DNA of 64,000 bases, taken from an uncultured Flavobacteriaceae bacterium. GTDB lineage: Bacteria; Bacteroidota; Bacteroidia; Flavobacteriales; Flavobacteriaceae. Shown here piece by piece: positions 44,809-54,800 of the stretch. The stretch covers positions 62,001 to 126,000 of the forward strand of contig CAJWAA010000002.1 in the NCBI GenBank assembly GCA_913020295.1, in the 5' to 3' direction. The notes beneath the pieces are model-generated. The model did not search any database, was not told the DNA's origin, and was given only the letters and a program-made list of their open reading frames with translations. Within the stretch, counting starts at the first letter, position 1. Every line of letters begins with the position of its first letter. The translations under genes and the position numbers were made by a program.

Positions 44809-45657
44809 ATGAAGCTCATTAGATTTGGAAAAGTAGAAAGCGAAAAACCGGGTCTTCAACTCGACAATGGTCAAAAAATAGATGTTTCTGGCTTCGGTTC
44901 AGATTATGACGAAAAGTTTTTTGGCTCAGAGGGGCTAAAAAGACTCAAGAGTTGGCTGTCCGTTCATCAAGATAAATGTCCACCTGTAGGCGATGATATC
45001 CGATTGGGATCTCCCATTTGCAGACCTTCAAAAATTGTTTGTGTGGGATTAAATTATGCCAAACACGCACAAGAGAGCGGTATGGAAGTTCCCAGTGAGC
45101 CAGTACTGTTTTTTAAGGCAAGCTCTGCTATAGTAGGGCCTTTTGATGAAGTGATCCTTCCCAAAAACAGTAAAAAATCAGATTGGGAAGTGGAGCTGGC
45201 CGTAGTCATCGGAGACAAAGCAAGTTATGTCAGTGAAGAAAATGCCATGGATCATGTGGCAGGATATGTTTTACACAACGACATTAGTGAGAGAGAATAC
45301 CAATTAGAGAGACTGGGGCAATGGGTTAAGGGTAAGAGTTGTGACACCTTTGCTCCTTTGGGACCATTTTTAGTGACTACAGAAGAGATCGAAGACCCTC
45401 ACAACCTCAACATGTGGTTGAAACTTAATGGAAAAACCATGCAGGACAGTAATACCTCAGATTTGATCTTCAGGATTCCCAAACTGGTAAGTTATATCAG
45501 TGAATTTATGACTCTACTCCCTGGTGATGTCATTTCAACCGGAACACCTTTTGGTGTAGGATTGGGTCTGGATCCACAAATGTTTCTAAAAGGGGGAGAC
45601 GTGATGGAATTGGGTATTGAAGGCCTAGGCGTTGCCCGTCAAAAAGTAAGAACCTAA
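44809..45657 (+). CDS. Fumarylacetoacetate hydrolase family protein, probable 2,4-diketo-3-deoxy-L-fuconate hydrolase
   Basis: A 282-residue protein. The FAH signature is clear: IVCVGLNYAKHAQESGMEVP, PVLFFKASSAIVGPFDEVILP, the metal Glu pair in SDWEVELAVVIG and the Asp in LHNDISEREYQ, then GDVISTGTPFGVG. In the non-phosphorylated L-fucose pathway, described in Xanthomonas, such an enzyme splits 2,4-diketo-3-deoxy-L-fuconate to pyruvate and L-lactate. It is 8 bp after the SDR that would make this substrate and 19 bp before an alpha-L-fucosidase. Confidence 0.87.
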   Translation: MKLIRFGKVESEKPGLQLDNGQKIDVSGFGSDYDEKFFGSEGLKRLKSWLSVHQDKCPPVGDDIRLGSPICRPSKIVCVGLNYAKHAQESGMEVPSEPVLFFKASSAIVGPFDEVILPKNSKKSDWEVELAVVIGDKASYVSEENAMDHVAGYVLHNDISEREYQLERLGQWVKGKSCDTFAPLGPFLVTTEEIEDPHNLNMWLKLNGKTMQDSNTSDLIFRIPKLVSYISEFMTLLPGDVISTGTPFGVGLGLDPQMFLKGGDVMELGIEGLGVARQKVRT

Positions 45658-45676
45658 ATATTAAATAAAAGATAAA

Positions 45677-47077
45677 ATGATGGTGCTCAAAAAACCAATC
45701 ATCGGTATGTTAGTCTTGCTCATGACCATCAATTGGTCATGCCAGAACTCGCCAAAAGTTAAAAATGAAACTACCATAAACTACCTAAAGGAATCCAAAG
45801 AAGATTTTGACCAACGAATGAATTGGTGGCGTGAGGCCCGTTTTGGAATGTTTATCCATTGGGGTGTATATGCAGTCCCTGCTGGAGTTCATAATGGTTC
45901 AGAAATAGATGGAGTAGGAGAATGGATACAGCGTTTTGCCGAAATCCCAATATCGGAATACGAAAAGTACGCAAAACAATTCAATCCCATAAAATATGAC
46001 GCTGAACAGTGGGCAAAACTTATGAAAAAAGCAGGAATGAAATACGTAGTCATTACATCAAAACACCATGATGGATTTGCACTTTGGGATTCTAATGTTT
46101 CAGAATATGATATAGTAGACTTTGCTCCCTTCGGTAAAGACATTTTAAAGTCTTTATCACTGGCCTGTAAAGCCGAGGGAATCAAATTTGGTTTATACCA
46201 CTCCATTATGGATTGGCATCATCCCCAGGCACAAGCCAATGGTGAACCAAAATATGATTACCAAAACCATCCAAATCAAGAATTTCCTCTGTTCGTTGAA
46301 AATTACCTCAAACCCCAACTCAAAGAATTGATTGATAATTATGATCCAGACATTCTATGGTTTGACGGAGAATGGATCAATGATTTTACTCATGTGATGG
46401 GATTGGATTTATATCAATTCGTAAGAAATCTAAAACCCAGTATCATTGTCAATAATAGAGTGGATAAAGGAAGAAAAGGGATGGCAGGAATGAACAGAAA
46501 AGATCAGAGATATGCTGGTGATTTTGGAACACCCGAGCAAGAAATTTTGGAAGGCACCACCACAATGGATTGGGAATCATGCATGACAATGAATGATACA
46601 TGGGGTTATAAGTCTTTTGACCACAATTGGAAATCCGATGTGGTGTTGATTCATAACCTTGTGGATATCACAGCCAAAGGGGGTAACTACCTTTTAAATG
46701 TAGGTCCAAACTCTGAAGGATTGATTCCAGAGAGCAGTATCAAACGTTTGGAAAAAATGGGACAATGGCTTGAAGTTAATGGAGAAGCTATATATGCCAC
46801 TCAAAAACTAAACAAAGTATTTAAACAAGGTGAAAACATTCGGTTTACCAAAAAGAAAAATAAGTCAAATTATTACGTTATAGTTTTTGAGCAACCTGAA
46901 AATGAATTGAACGTTCATCATATCCAACCATATGAAAATAGTAGTGTCCAACTATTAGGTTATAAAGAAGATTTGTCTTGGACCTATGAAGAAGAATCTG
47001 GGTTAAAAATTCAAATTCCTGAGGACATTCCTGGAGAGATTGCATGGACATTTAAAATCAACGGTAAAGAAATATAA
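45677..47077 (+). CDS. GH29 alpha-L-fucosidase, lipoprotein
   Basis: A 466-residue exo-enzyme releasing L-fucose from glycans with retention of configuration. The lipoprotein signal runs VLLMTINWSCQNS. WWREARFGMFIHWGVYAVPAG, YVVITSKHHDGFALWDS and DFGTPEQEI are GH29 landmarks; the nucleophile is Asp230 in LWFDGEWIND. The C-terminus contains a beta-sandwich, as in the family. Its place in the middle of the fucose catabolic operon confirms the sugar. It provides periplasmic or surface fucose for FucP. Confidence 0.95.
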   Translation: MMVLKKPIIGMLVLLMTINWSCQNSPKVKNETTINYLKESKEDFDQRMNWWREARFGMFIHWGVYAVPAGVHNGSEIDGVGEWIQRFAEIPISEYEKYAKQFNPIKYDAEQWAKLMKKAGMKYVVITSKHHDGFALWDSNVSEYDIVDFAPFGKDILKSLSLACKAEGIKFGLYHSIMDWHHPQAQANGEPKYDYQNHPNQEFPLFVENYLKPQLKELIDNYDPDILWFDGEWINDFTHVMGLDLYQFVRNLKPSIIVNNRVDKGRKGMAGMNRKDQRYAGDFGTPEQEILEGTTTMDWESCMTMNDTWGYKSFDHNWKSDVVLIHNLVDITAKGGNYLLNVGPNSEGLIPESSIKRLEKMGQWLEVNGEAIYATQKLNKVFKQGENIRFTKKKNKSNYYVIVFEQPENELNVHHIQPYENSSVQLLGYKEDLSWTYEEESGLKIQIPEDIPGEIAWTFKINGKEI

Positions 47078-47085
47078 TTAAACAC

Positions 47086-47910
47086 ATGAGAATCGATTCC
47101 CATCAACATTTTTGGCAGTTTGATCCGGTTAGAGACTCATGGATCGATTCTTCAATGGAAAAAATCGCTAAAGATTTCGAACCTAAAGACTTGAAACCCC
47201 TTCTCGAACAATCTAAAATAGACGGTTGCGTGGCTGTTCAGGCTGATCAATCTGAGACCGAAACCGAATTTCTGCTAAAATTAGCCGAACACAATTCATT
47301 TGTTAAGGGCGTAGTAGGTTGGGTAGATTTATCTTCCAATGACCTTTCAGAACGGCTCGATTTTTATTCAAATAATCTACTCTTCAAAGGAGTAAGACAT
47401 ATCCTTCAAGCAGAAAAAAAAGGTTTTATGTTACAAGATTCCTTTTTGAAAGGTATTGCTCAACTAAAGGATTTTAATTTAACTTATGACATTTTAATAT
47501 ATCCTCATCAGCTGCAAGAAGCTACGACTTTGGTTGAAAAGAATCCGGAACAAGCTTTTGTTTTAGATCATTTAGCAAAGCCATACATTAAAAATAAAAA
47601 AATTGAACGATGGGCGTCTGACATCAAACAATTGGCCAAAAATAAAAATGTTTATTGTAAGGTCTCTGGGATTATTACTGAGGCTGATTGGAACCACTGG
47701 CAAGCTAAAGATTTTGATAAATACCTGTCGGTTGCTCTCGAGGCATTTGGCTCGGACCGATTAATGTTTGGTTCGGATTGGCCCGTTTGTTTATTGGCCG
47801 GAAGCTATCAACATGTGGTAAAGATCATTGATCTATTTATTGAGGAATTAAGTCCAGACAAACAAAATAAAATTATGGGAGAAAATGCAATCAATTTTTA
47901 TAAGCTATAA
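47086..47910 (+). CDS. Amidohydrolase family lactonase, probable L-fuconolactonase
   Basis: A 274-residue barrel enzyme. MRIDSHQHFWQFDPVRDSWID carries the metal His-x-His; VLDHLAKPYIK and LMFGSDWPVCLL give the later His and Asp ligands. This is the pattern of the L-fuconolactone and L-rhamnono-lactone hydrolases (COG3618). It would convert L-fucono-lactone to L-fuconate. It is 8 bp after the fucosidase and 3 bp before the SDR that makes the lactone. Confidence 0.9.
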   Translation: MRIDSHQHFWQFDPVRDSWIDSSMEKIAKDFEPKDLKPLLEQSKIDGCVAVQADQSETETEFLLKLAEHNSFVKGVVGWVDLSSNDLSERLDFYSNNLLFKGVRHILQAEKKGFMLQDSFLKGIAQLKDFNLTYDILIYPHQLQEATTLVEKNPEQAFVLDHLAKPYIKNKKIERWASDIKQLAKNKNVYCKVSGIITEADWNHWQAKDFDKYLSVALEAFGSDRLMFGSDWPVCLLAGSYQHVVKIIDLFIEELSPDKQNKIMGENAINFYKL

Positions 47911-47913
47911 AAA

Positions 47914-48702
47914 ATGGATTTAAGTCTTCAAGATAAAATAATCATCGTAACTGGTGGATCAAAAGGAATCGGTCACGCCATAACTAATTTGTTAGCAGAA
48001 GAAAAGGCCATCCCATTTATTGTAAGTCGGGATGAAAAGACCATCCTAGAAACGATTGAAAAAATTGAAAAAAAAGGGGGCAGATGTTCTTATTCACTAG
48101 CTGAATTAACAGATCCCCAACAAGGAAAACAGGCTGTGGAGAAGGCCATTTCTGAATTTGGCACTGTTCATGGCCTGGTAAATAACGCCGGAGTCAATGA
48201 CGGCGTAGGCCTTGAAAATGGTGATACAGAGCAATTTGTCAATTCTTTAAATAAAAACCTCGTTCATTATTATGTCATGGCACAGGCTTGCTTGCCATAT
48301 CTTAAAGAAAATCATGGTTCTATAGTCAATATCGGTTCAAAGGTTTCTCTTACTGGCCAAGGGGGAACATCAGCCTATGCTGCTGCCTGTGGTGGAAGAA
48401 ATGCCCTAACTCGTGAATGGGCAGTTGAATTACTCCCTCATTCAATACGAGTCAATGCTGTTATTGTGGCCGAGAGTTATACTCCACTTTACGAAAAATG
48501 GATTAATACCTTCCCAAATCCAAAAGAAAAATTAAATCAAATCGAATCTAAAATTCCTCTAGAAAAAAGAATGACCACACCAGAAGAAATTGCCAATACG
48601 GTAGCTTTCTTACTTTCAGAAAAATCCAGTCATACTACCGGACAATTACTTTATGTAGATGGTGGTTATGTTCATTTAGATAGATCACTAATTAAACAAT
48701 AA
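47914..48702 (+). CDS. SDR, probable L-fucose dehydrogenase with altered catalytic Lys
   Basis: A 262-residue short-chain dehydrogenase. The NAD site is IIVTGGSKGIGHAI; NNAG is present, and the catalytic Ser in NIGSKVSL lies 13 residues before Tyr155 as usual. The Lys of the YxxxK motif is replaced: the sequence reads YAAACGG with Cys159 (codon TGT). The C-terminal part (AESYTPLYEKWI, then TTGQLLYVDGGYVHLD) matches the group of L-fucose dehydrogenases. Despite the missing Lys, the frame and the rest of the protein are intact. It overlaps the FucP-like gene by one base (TAATG). Role from context: oxidation of L-fucose to the lactone. Confidence 0.8.
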   Translation: MDLSLQDKIIIVTGGSKGIGHAITNLLAEEKAIPFIVSRDEKTILETIEKIEKKGGRCSYSLAELTDPQQGKQAVEKAISEFGTVHGLVNNAGVNDGVGLENGDTEQFVNSLNKNLVHYYVMAQACLPYLKENHGSIVNIGSKVSLTGQGGTSAYAAACGGRNALTREWAVELLPHSIRVNAVIVAESYTPLYEKWINTFPNPKEKLNQIESKIPLEKRMTTPEEIANTVAFLLSEKSSHTTGQLLYVDGGYVHLDRSLIKQ

Positions 48703-49991
48703 TGAAAAAAACTGTTGTATCAAAACAAGTCTTACTGCCCTTTATTCTTATTACCTCACTATTTGCCCTATGGGGTTTTGCTAATGCAGTTACCGATCCT
48801 ATGGTTCAGGCTTTCAAAAAGGTACTAGAATTATCAAATTCTCAGGCTGCTTGGGTACAAATGGCTTTTTACGGGGGTTATTTTTGTATGGCCCTACCTG
48901 CAGCGCTGTTTGTTAGGAAATACTCATACAAAGTAGGAGTGCTAATTGGTTTAGCACTTTATGCTAGCGGTGCTTTACTTTTCTATCCTGCTGCTATCAC
49001 AGAGCAGTTTTGGTTTTTCTGTTTCGGATTATATATATTAACTTTTGGACTAGCTTTTTTGGAAACAACTGCCAATCCATATATTTTGGCTATGGGTGAT
49101 AAGGCCACAGCTACTCAGCGTCTAAACCTTGCTCAAGCCTTTAATCCATTAGGACTTATTCTTGGGCTTTTGGTAGCCCAACAATTTGTGTTAAAAAAAT
49201 TACAGTCTGATAATATTTCCGATTTCAGCACCCTGGATAGTGCGAAAAAAATAATGATTAGAACTGCTGATTTAATGGTTATTAGGGATCCCTATGTCAT
49301 TTTGGGATTAGTTGTAATAGGTGTATTTATATTAATTGCAGTTTCTAAAATGCCTCAGGCCAAAGACGATGGAGAAATGGCACCACTAAGTTCTACTTTT
49401 AAGAGTCTTTTTCAAAATGTAAATTATCGCAACGGAGTAATCTCACAGGTTCTTTATGTAGGAGCTCAGATTATGTGCTGGACATACATTTATCAGTACG
49501 CAGAGGCCATTAATATTTCAAGTGAAAATGCAGCTAACTATCAATTCATATGTTTTATTGTTTTCTTGATCGGTAGGGCCATTGGCACCTATCTGCTTAG
49601 ATATATCAATTCGGGAAAACTTCTTTTACAATTTGCTATAATGGCAGGAGTTTGTGTTTTGGGAACAGTTTTAATTGAAGGAATTTTCGGGCTTTATGCT
49701 TTGGTAGGTATATCTTTTTTTATGTCACTAATGTTTCCCACCATTTATGGAATTGCACTAGAGGAATTAGACGAAAAAGAATCTAAAATAGGCGCTGCAG
49801 GCTTGGTTATGGCTATTGTAGGGGGTGCACTAATGCCAAAGCTCCAGGGAATGGTCATTGATCTTGGGGGAAGCGGTGTCAATGATATTAGAATCATTGG
49901 TGTCTCTGAAGTTAATTTTTCTTTCCTGTTGCCTTTGCTGTGTTTTGTATTCATAGGATATTATGGGTGGAGGGTAGCAAATCAATCATGA
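48702..49991 (+). CDS. fucP: FucP-like L-fucose:proton symporter (MFS)
   Basis: A 429-residue inner-membrane transporter with about 12 hydrophobic segments. LFALWGFANAVTDPMVQAF and AFLETTANPYILAMG are FucP-type landmarks, the second forming part of the sugar and proton path. The length is normal. It starts within the stop codon of the SDR gene (TAATG) and is followed 1 bp later by the mutarotase, so the whole unit is translated as a block. The substrate L-fucose is well supported by the operon. Confidence 0.93.
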   Translation: MKKTVVSKQVLLPFILITSLFALWGFANAVTDPMVQAFKKVLELSNSQAAWVQMAFYGGYFCMALPAALFVRKYSYKVGVLIGLALYASGALLFYPAAITEQFWFFCFGLYILTFGLAFLETTANPYILAMGDKATATQRLNLAQAFNPLGLILGLLVAQQFVLKKLQSDNISDFSTLDSAKKIMIRTADLMVIRDPYVILGLVVIGVFILIAVSKMPQAKDDGEMAPLSSTFKSLFQNVNYRNGVISQVLYVGAQIMCWTYIYQYAEAINISSENAANYQFICFIVFLIGRAIGTYLLRYINSGKLLLQFAIMAGVCVLGTVLIEGIFGLYALVGISFFMSLMFPTIYGIALEELDEKESKIGAAGLVMAIVGGALMPKLQGMVIDLGGSGVNDIRIIGVSEVNFSFLLPLLCFVFIGYYGWRVANQS

Positions 49992-49992
49992 T

Positions 49993-50331
49993 ATGAAAAG
50001 ATATTGTTTAGCTTTAGACTTGGTCAACGACCCTGCTATGATTAGTCAATACATTGAACACCACAAGGCGGTTTGGCCGGAAATTACAGATAGTATTAAG
50101 AAGAGTGGAATCATAGATATGCAAATTTTCAATGTTGCTGATCGACTTTTTATGGTTATAGAAGTTGAAGAGGGTTTCAGCTTTGAAAAGAAAAACAAAA
50201 TGGATAATCAGAATCCTTATGTCATCAAATGGGAAGAATTGATGTCTACTTATCAAAAAACATTACCTAACGCTTTGCCAGGAGAAAAGTGGATTTTGAT
50301 GGAAAAAGTTTTTGATCTCAATAGCAAATAG
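49993..50331 (+). CDS. L-rhamnose/L-fucose mutarotase family protein
   Basis: A 112-residue cytoplasmic protein of the RhaM-like ferredoxin-fold family. It begins MKRYCLALDLVNDPAMISQY, has the HHKAVWPEITDSIKKSGI stretch with the key His, and ends PGEKWILMEKVFDL. It interconverts alpha and beta anomers; in this operon the sugar is expected to be L-fucose, giving the beta form to the dehydrogenase. It is packed between fucP (1 bp) and a sulfatase (3 bp). Confidence 0.9.
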   Translation: MKRYCLALDLVNDPAMISQYIEHHKAVWPEITDSIKKSGIIDMQIFNVADRLFMVIEVEEGFSFEKKNKMDNQNPYVIKWEELMSTYQKTLPNALPGEKWILMEKVFDLNSK

Positions 50332-50334
50332 AAA

Positions 50335-51792
50335 ATGATTCGTCTTTTTGGTATTTTTTTGTCTGCCCTTTTGATCGTTTGTAATTCGGCACCTACGAAA
50401 TCATTAGAGGAAGATTTACCCAACATTTTATTTTTATTCGCAGATGACTATACATATGATGCTATACATGCTTTGGGTAATATTATCATTGAAACACCTA
50501 ATTTGGATCGACTAGTTCGCAATGGTACTCATTTTACTAATGCCTTTAATATGGGTGGATGGAATGGAGCTGTTTGTGTGGCTTCAAGATCTATGATCAT
50601 CACCGGTAAAACCATTTGGGATGCGAAATCAATCAGTGATCAATGGAGTAAAAAAGAAAACTTAGAAGCTGCTCAACAAAGCTGGGGTAAGCTATTGGAA
50701 CAAAAGGGCTACCAAACCTATATAACTGGTAAATGGCATGTGTCAATTAATCCTAATGAAGTTTTTCAAACGGTTAGAAATGTTAGACCTGGCATGCCAA
50801 GAGATTTCTTTAAAAAAGAAAATCGAAAGGGCTATGATCGACCGAAGGAGGGACAAGCAGATCTTTGGAGGGCTTCCGATTCTCTCAATGGCGGGTTTTG
50901 GGAAGGAGGAAAACATTGGAGTGAGGTAATTAAAGACGATGCTTTAGATTTTTTAAAACAGGCAGATAATGAAGAGGCTCCTTTTTTCATGTATTTAGCT
51001 TTCAATGCGCCCCATGATCCACGCCAGTCTCCTCAATCTTTTTTGGATCGTTATCCACTCAACAGTATACCGTTGCCCGAAAGTTGGCTTTCTGAATACC
51101 CATTTAAAGATGCTATAGGGAATCCAAAAACTTTGAGAGATGAAGCATTAGCTCCATTTCCAAGAACTCCCTATGCTATCAAAACTCACATTAAAGAATA
51201 CTATGCCATTATTTCCCATCTAGATGAACAAATAGGAGAAATTTTAGATTCATTGGAAGCATCAGGCAAGGCAGATAATACATATATTTTTTTCACGAGT
51301 GATCATGGGTTGTCTGTTGGCAAACACGGCCTTTTAGGTAAACAAAGTATGTTTGATCACAGTATTAGGGTTCCTTTGATTATGACTGGACCAGCCATCC
51401 CCCGGGGTAAAAGTATTGATCATGAAATTTATTTACAAGATATCATGGCCACGACATTAGAGTTAGGAGATGTATCCACACCTGATTCAATTGACTTCAA
51501 AAGCTTTCTGAATTTAGCTAAAGGAAAAGATAAAAAACCACTCTACCCCGAGGGAATTTATGGAGCTTACATGAATTATCAGCGTATGATAAGGAAAGAC
51601 AACTTTAAACTTTTAGTTTACCCAAAGATAAATAAAGTCCTATTATTTGATTTAAAAAATGACCCTCATGAAATGAATGATCTGTCTAACAACCAAGGAT
51701 ATTTTGAAAGAACTAAAAGCATGTTCAAAGACTTAATTAATCTTCAGATTAAAATGAAAGACACTCTTAATCTTTCACACATTTCACTATAG
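50335..51792 (+). CDS. Sulfatase (S1 family), CVASR type, in the fucose operon
   Basis: A 485-residue protein with an N-terminal signal (FGIFLSALLIVCNSAP; a Cys after LLIV suggests lipidation). LPNILFLFADDYTYDAIHALG carries the metal Asps. The maturation motif is VCVASRSMIITG with Cys81; Ala replaces the more common Pro, which the general C-x-P/A-x-R rule allows. FTSDHGLSVGKHGLLGKQ gives later ligands. As the last gene of the fucose operon it probably removes sulfate from fucose or a fucose-bearing glycan. The subfamily is not assigned. Confidence 0.92.
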   Translation: MIRLFGIFLSALLIVCNSAPTKSLEEDLPNILFLFADDYTYDAIHALGNIIIETPNLDRLVRNGTHFTNAFNMGGWNGAVCVASRSMIITGKTIWDAKSISDQWSKKENLEAAQQSWGKLLEQKGYQTYITGKWHVSINPNEVFQTVRNVRPGMPRDFFKKENRKGYDRPKEGQADLWRASDSLNGGFWEGGKHWSEVIKDDALDFLKQADNEEAPFFMYLAFNAPHDPRQSPQSFLDRYPLNSIPLPESWLSEYPFKDAIGNPKTLRDEALAPFPRTPYAIKTHIKEYYAIISHLDEQIGEILDSLEASGKADNTYIFFTSDHGLSVGKHGLLGKQSMFDHSIRVPLIMTGPAIPRGKSIDHEIYLQDIMATTLELGDVSTPDSIDFKSFLNLAKGKDKKPLYPEGIYGAYMNYQRMIRKDNFKLLVYPKINKVLLFDLKNDPHEMNDLSNNQGYFERTKSMFKDLINLQIKMKDTLNLSHISL

Positions 51793-51822
51793 ATCTAAAT
51801 ATGTAAAATTCCCTAAAATCGG

Positions 51823-51830
51823 TATATTTG
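51823..51830 (+). promoter_or_regulatory. Candidate -7 promoter element for giant gene
   Basis: TATATTTG matches TAnnTTTG and ends 32 bp before the ATG at 51863. It lies just after the end of the sulfatase gene, so the giant protein and porP/sprF genes can be expressed independently of the fucose operon. No convincing -33 TTTG is visible. Confidence 0.5.
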
Positions 51831-51862
51831 GATTTTAATTTGAAAAAAACAAAAACATACTG

Positions 51863-54800
51863 ATGCTCAGACCCTTAACAAGTATAATACTTTTTTTTGT
51901 TAGTTTTTTAATTTTTGGAAACTCAACACCAGCACCAGTGGTTTCTCTGCATATTGATGCTAATAATTTAGAATCTTATAATGAAAATTTAAACCCTACT
52001 ACAATTTTTGATCTAAGTGGTAGTGAAAATCATTTAAAATTTAATGGGGGTGTCATATTTGTTAGTGACCCAAATGAATTCAATTACTTTGAATTCGATG
52101 GTGCCAGCGATTATTTATCTCTTGTTGACACCAACAATAACTTTAATAACGATCCAAATGTTGACGGTAACTACACAATTCACATGAAAGTGAAAATTCC
52201 TTATGATTCCCAGTTTGGAAATATGATTTCATTAGGAAGAGCTGGGACTACATTTAACGGAGAATTTATTTTTTACAATACATCTGATGGAAAAATTGGT
52301 TTTTGGGATTATTACACCTCCAATGGTGGTATGGGATTTAGAGATAGTAATGAAAATGTAAGATCAAATTCTTCTATAATAGATGATAGTTGGAAAAATA
52401 TAACTTTTGTTAAATCAGGAATAACTGGAAAGTATTTTATTGATGGGGAGCTTGACAGAACTGTTACAGGAGATAACAATATCACCTATACAAATTCTAA
52501 ATATCTATATGTAGGTGGTGATGTCAGGGATAGTAACGATTGGTTTAAAGGAAAAATATCTCTTATAAAGATATTTAACGATGCTTTAAGTGAAAATCAG
52601 GTATCTTCTTTATCTTCAATGGTAACCCCCACAAACTACTTAAACTTTAATGGAGGTAATATTTCGGTTCCAAATAATTCAATAGTAGATCTAGGAGATA
52701 ATGACGATTTTACATTAGAGGCATGGATAAAAATTATTGAAAGTCCCGATTCAGGATCTTCAGATGGAAACCACTCCTCAGCGAACAGAAACTATATTTT
52801 TGAAAGAAAAAATGACTGGAGTTTTTATACCGTTAATATCAATGGCCAAGTTTTTTTATCTGGAAGGTTAAGACTTGACTACTCCGGTCAGTGGCCCGGT
52901 ATCCAAACAACAGAGCCGCTTGAAACGAACCGTTGGTATCATGTTGCTTTTACAAATCAACTTGATGGTTCATCTGGAGTTCAAAAACTGATTATTGACG
53001 GAGAAGAGAAAAAAACAAATAATTACACTAAAACTACCGGTGCAGGACTTACCAATACTTCAAATAAAATAGGTATTGGGGCAAGTCTTTGGAATGAAAC
53101 TCCAAGTAATCAATTCAAAGGAAATATTGCTGATCCTCGGATTTGGAAAACAGCTAGGAGTGCTCAGGAGATTCAATCTTCGATGACATCAACCATCGAA
53201 CCAAATGAGAATTTATTACTCAATTACAAGCTAGATGAAGGTAGTGGATCGTCAATTGTAAAAAACAACTCTACGTCAGAGCTGGATGGATCATTGATTG
53301 GAGTTGAGGGAAGTGAATACACTTGGGGTACTACCTCATTAAATTCTCAGGGTAATCTACTTTTTCACTATGATTTTTCAGATACTAATACTTTCAACCA
53401 AAATACCATGACAATATCAGATTTATCTGGAAATAATAATCATGGAGTTGTGGTCGACAACTCCCGTGTATTTTATGAACCTGGAGAAAATGCCTTCGAT
53501 TTCGGTGATGGTTCTGGGATTGGAATTGATAATTTAAACTATATCACAGGAGACTCTGACCAATTAGAAAATTTCACAATTCAGGCTAAAATAAAAGCAC
53601 AGCTCGAAGGGGGCACCAGACAAAGAATAATCCTCTCGTTTGACAGGAGTGCGGTTTTCAGATTCGGAATTGGTAACGATGATAACTCAACCAAATCCGC
53701 TGCTGCAGGTAAACTTGCGCTTTCGTTTACTAATTCTGATGGCACATATGATAAATATGACACTGGATTCACTGGGGATTTAAGGGATAATCAATGGCAT
53801 GATGTTATGATACGATTTGAGGCTAATAAACCTTATGGTCTTAATTATTATGTTGACGGTGTGCTCACCTATTCGGACCCTACTGCTTATGCTCCCATAG
53901 GTAACCAACCTACATCTGAAACCCCCAGATATGGAATTGTTGGTAATGGAAGTGAGGCAGCTAATCCTGCGTGGAGTATGAGTCCTAATGACCCTTTTAA
54001 AGGATGGATTAGAGAAATAAAAATGAGTAATTATACAGGTAGCTCTTCCCCTACTGATATTTCATTAAGTTCAACGACAGTTTTAGAAAATGTATCAAAT
54101 TCATCTGTAGTTGCTACTATAGCTGCTGTAGATACTGAAATTAGCGATATTCACACTTTCTCATTGATTGATAGTAATGATTCTAGAGATGATGATAATG
54201 GAAGTTTTACTATCAGTGGAACCAGTCTTATTATTAACACCTCGCCAGATTATGAAACAAAATCAAGCTACAATATTTACATCAATGTCAATGATGGAAC
54301 CTATAATTTCGCCAAAGCATTTACTGTAAGTGTCACAAATGTTAACGAAGCACCAAGTGATCTTGGTTTGATAAATAATCCTGCCATTCCAACTGATGGT
54401 TTGATTCTATTTTTGGATGCTTCAAATTCAAATTCATACCCGGGTAATGGAAATACTTGGTTCGACCTAAGTGGACAAAATGCACATGCTGAGGCAACTA
54501 CTCTTCCTCCGTTTGGCCTAAATGGATCTCAGATCAAAAACTTTGATTTTGATGTCAATAGTCATGGATTCAACAGTTTAGATTTAAGTCAAGAATACAG
54601 AGACCTGATCGTTATTAAAAAATTAGAGAATGGAGGAGGCATAAAATCCGTCTTTGGTCATTATGACTTTCAAGATGATTCCTTTAGAATTAATCAAGGT
54701 CAATTAAAGTTAACATCTTCGATTGATACTAATGATTGGCAACATGGCTCGACCTCAGATGTATTTGTTAATGGATCATTTATAACACAAAATACCAATG

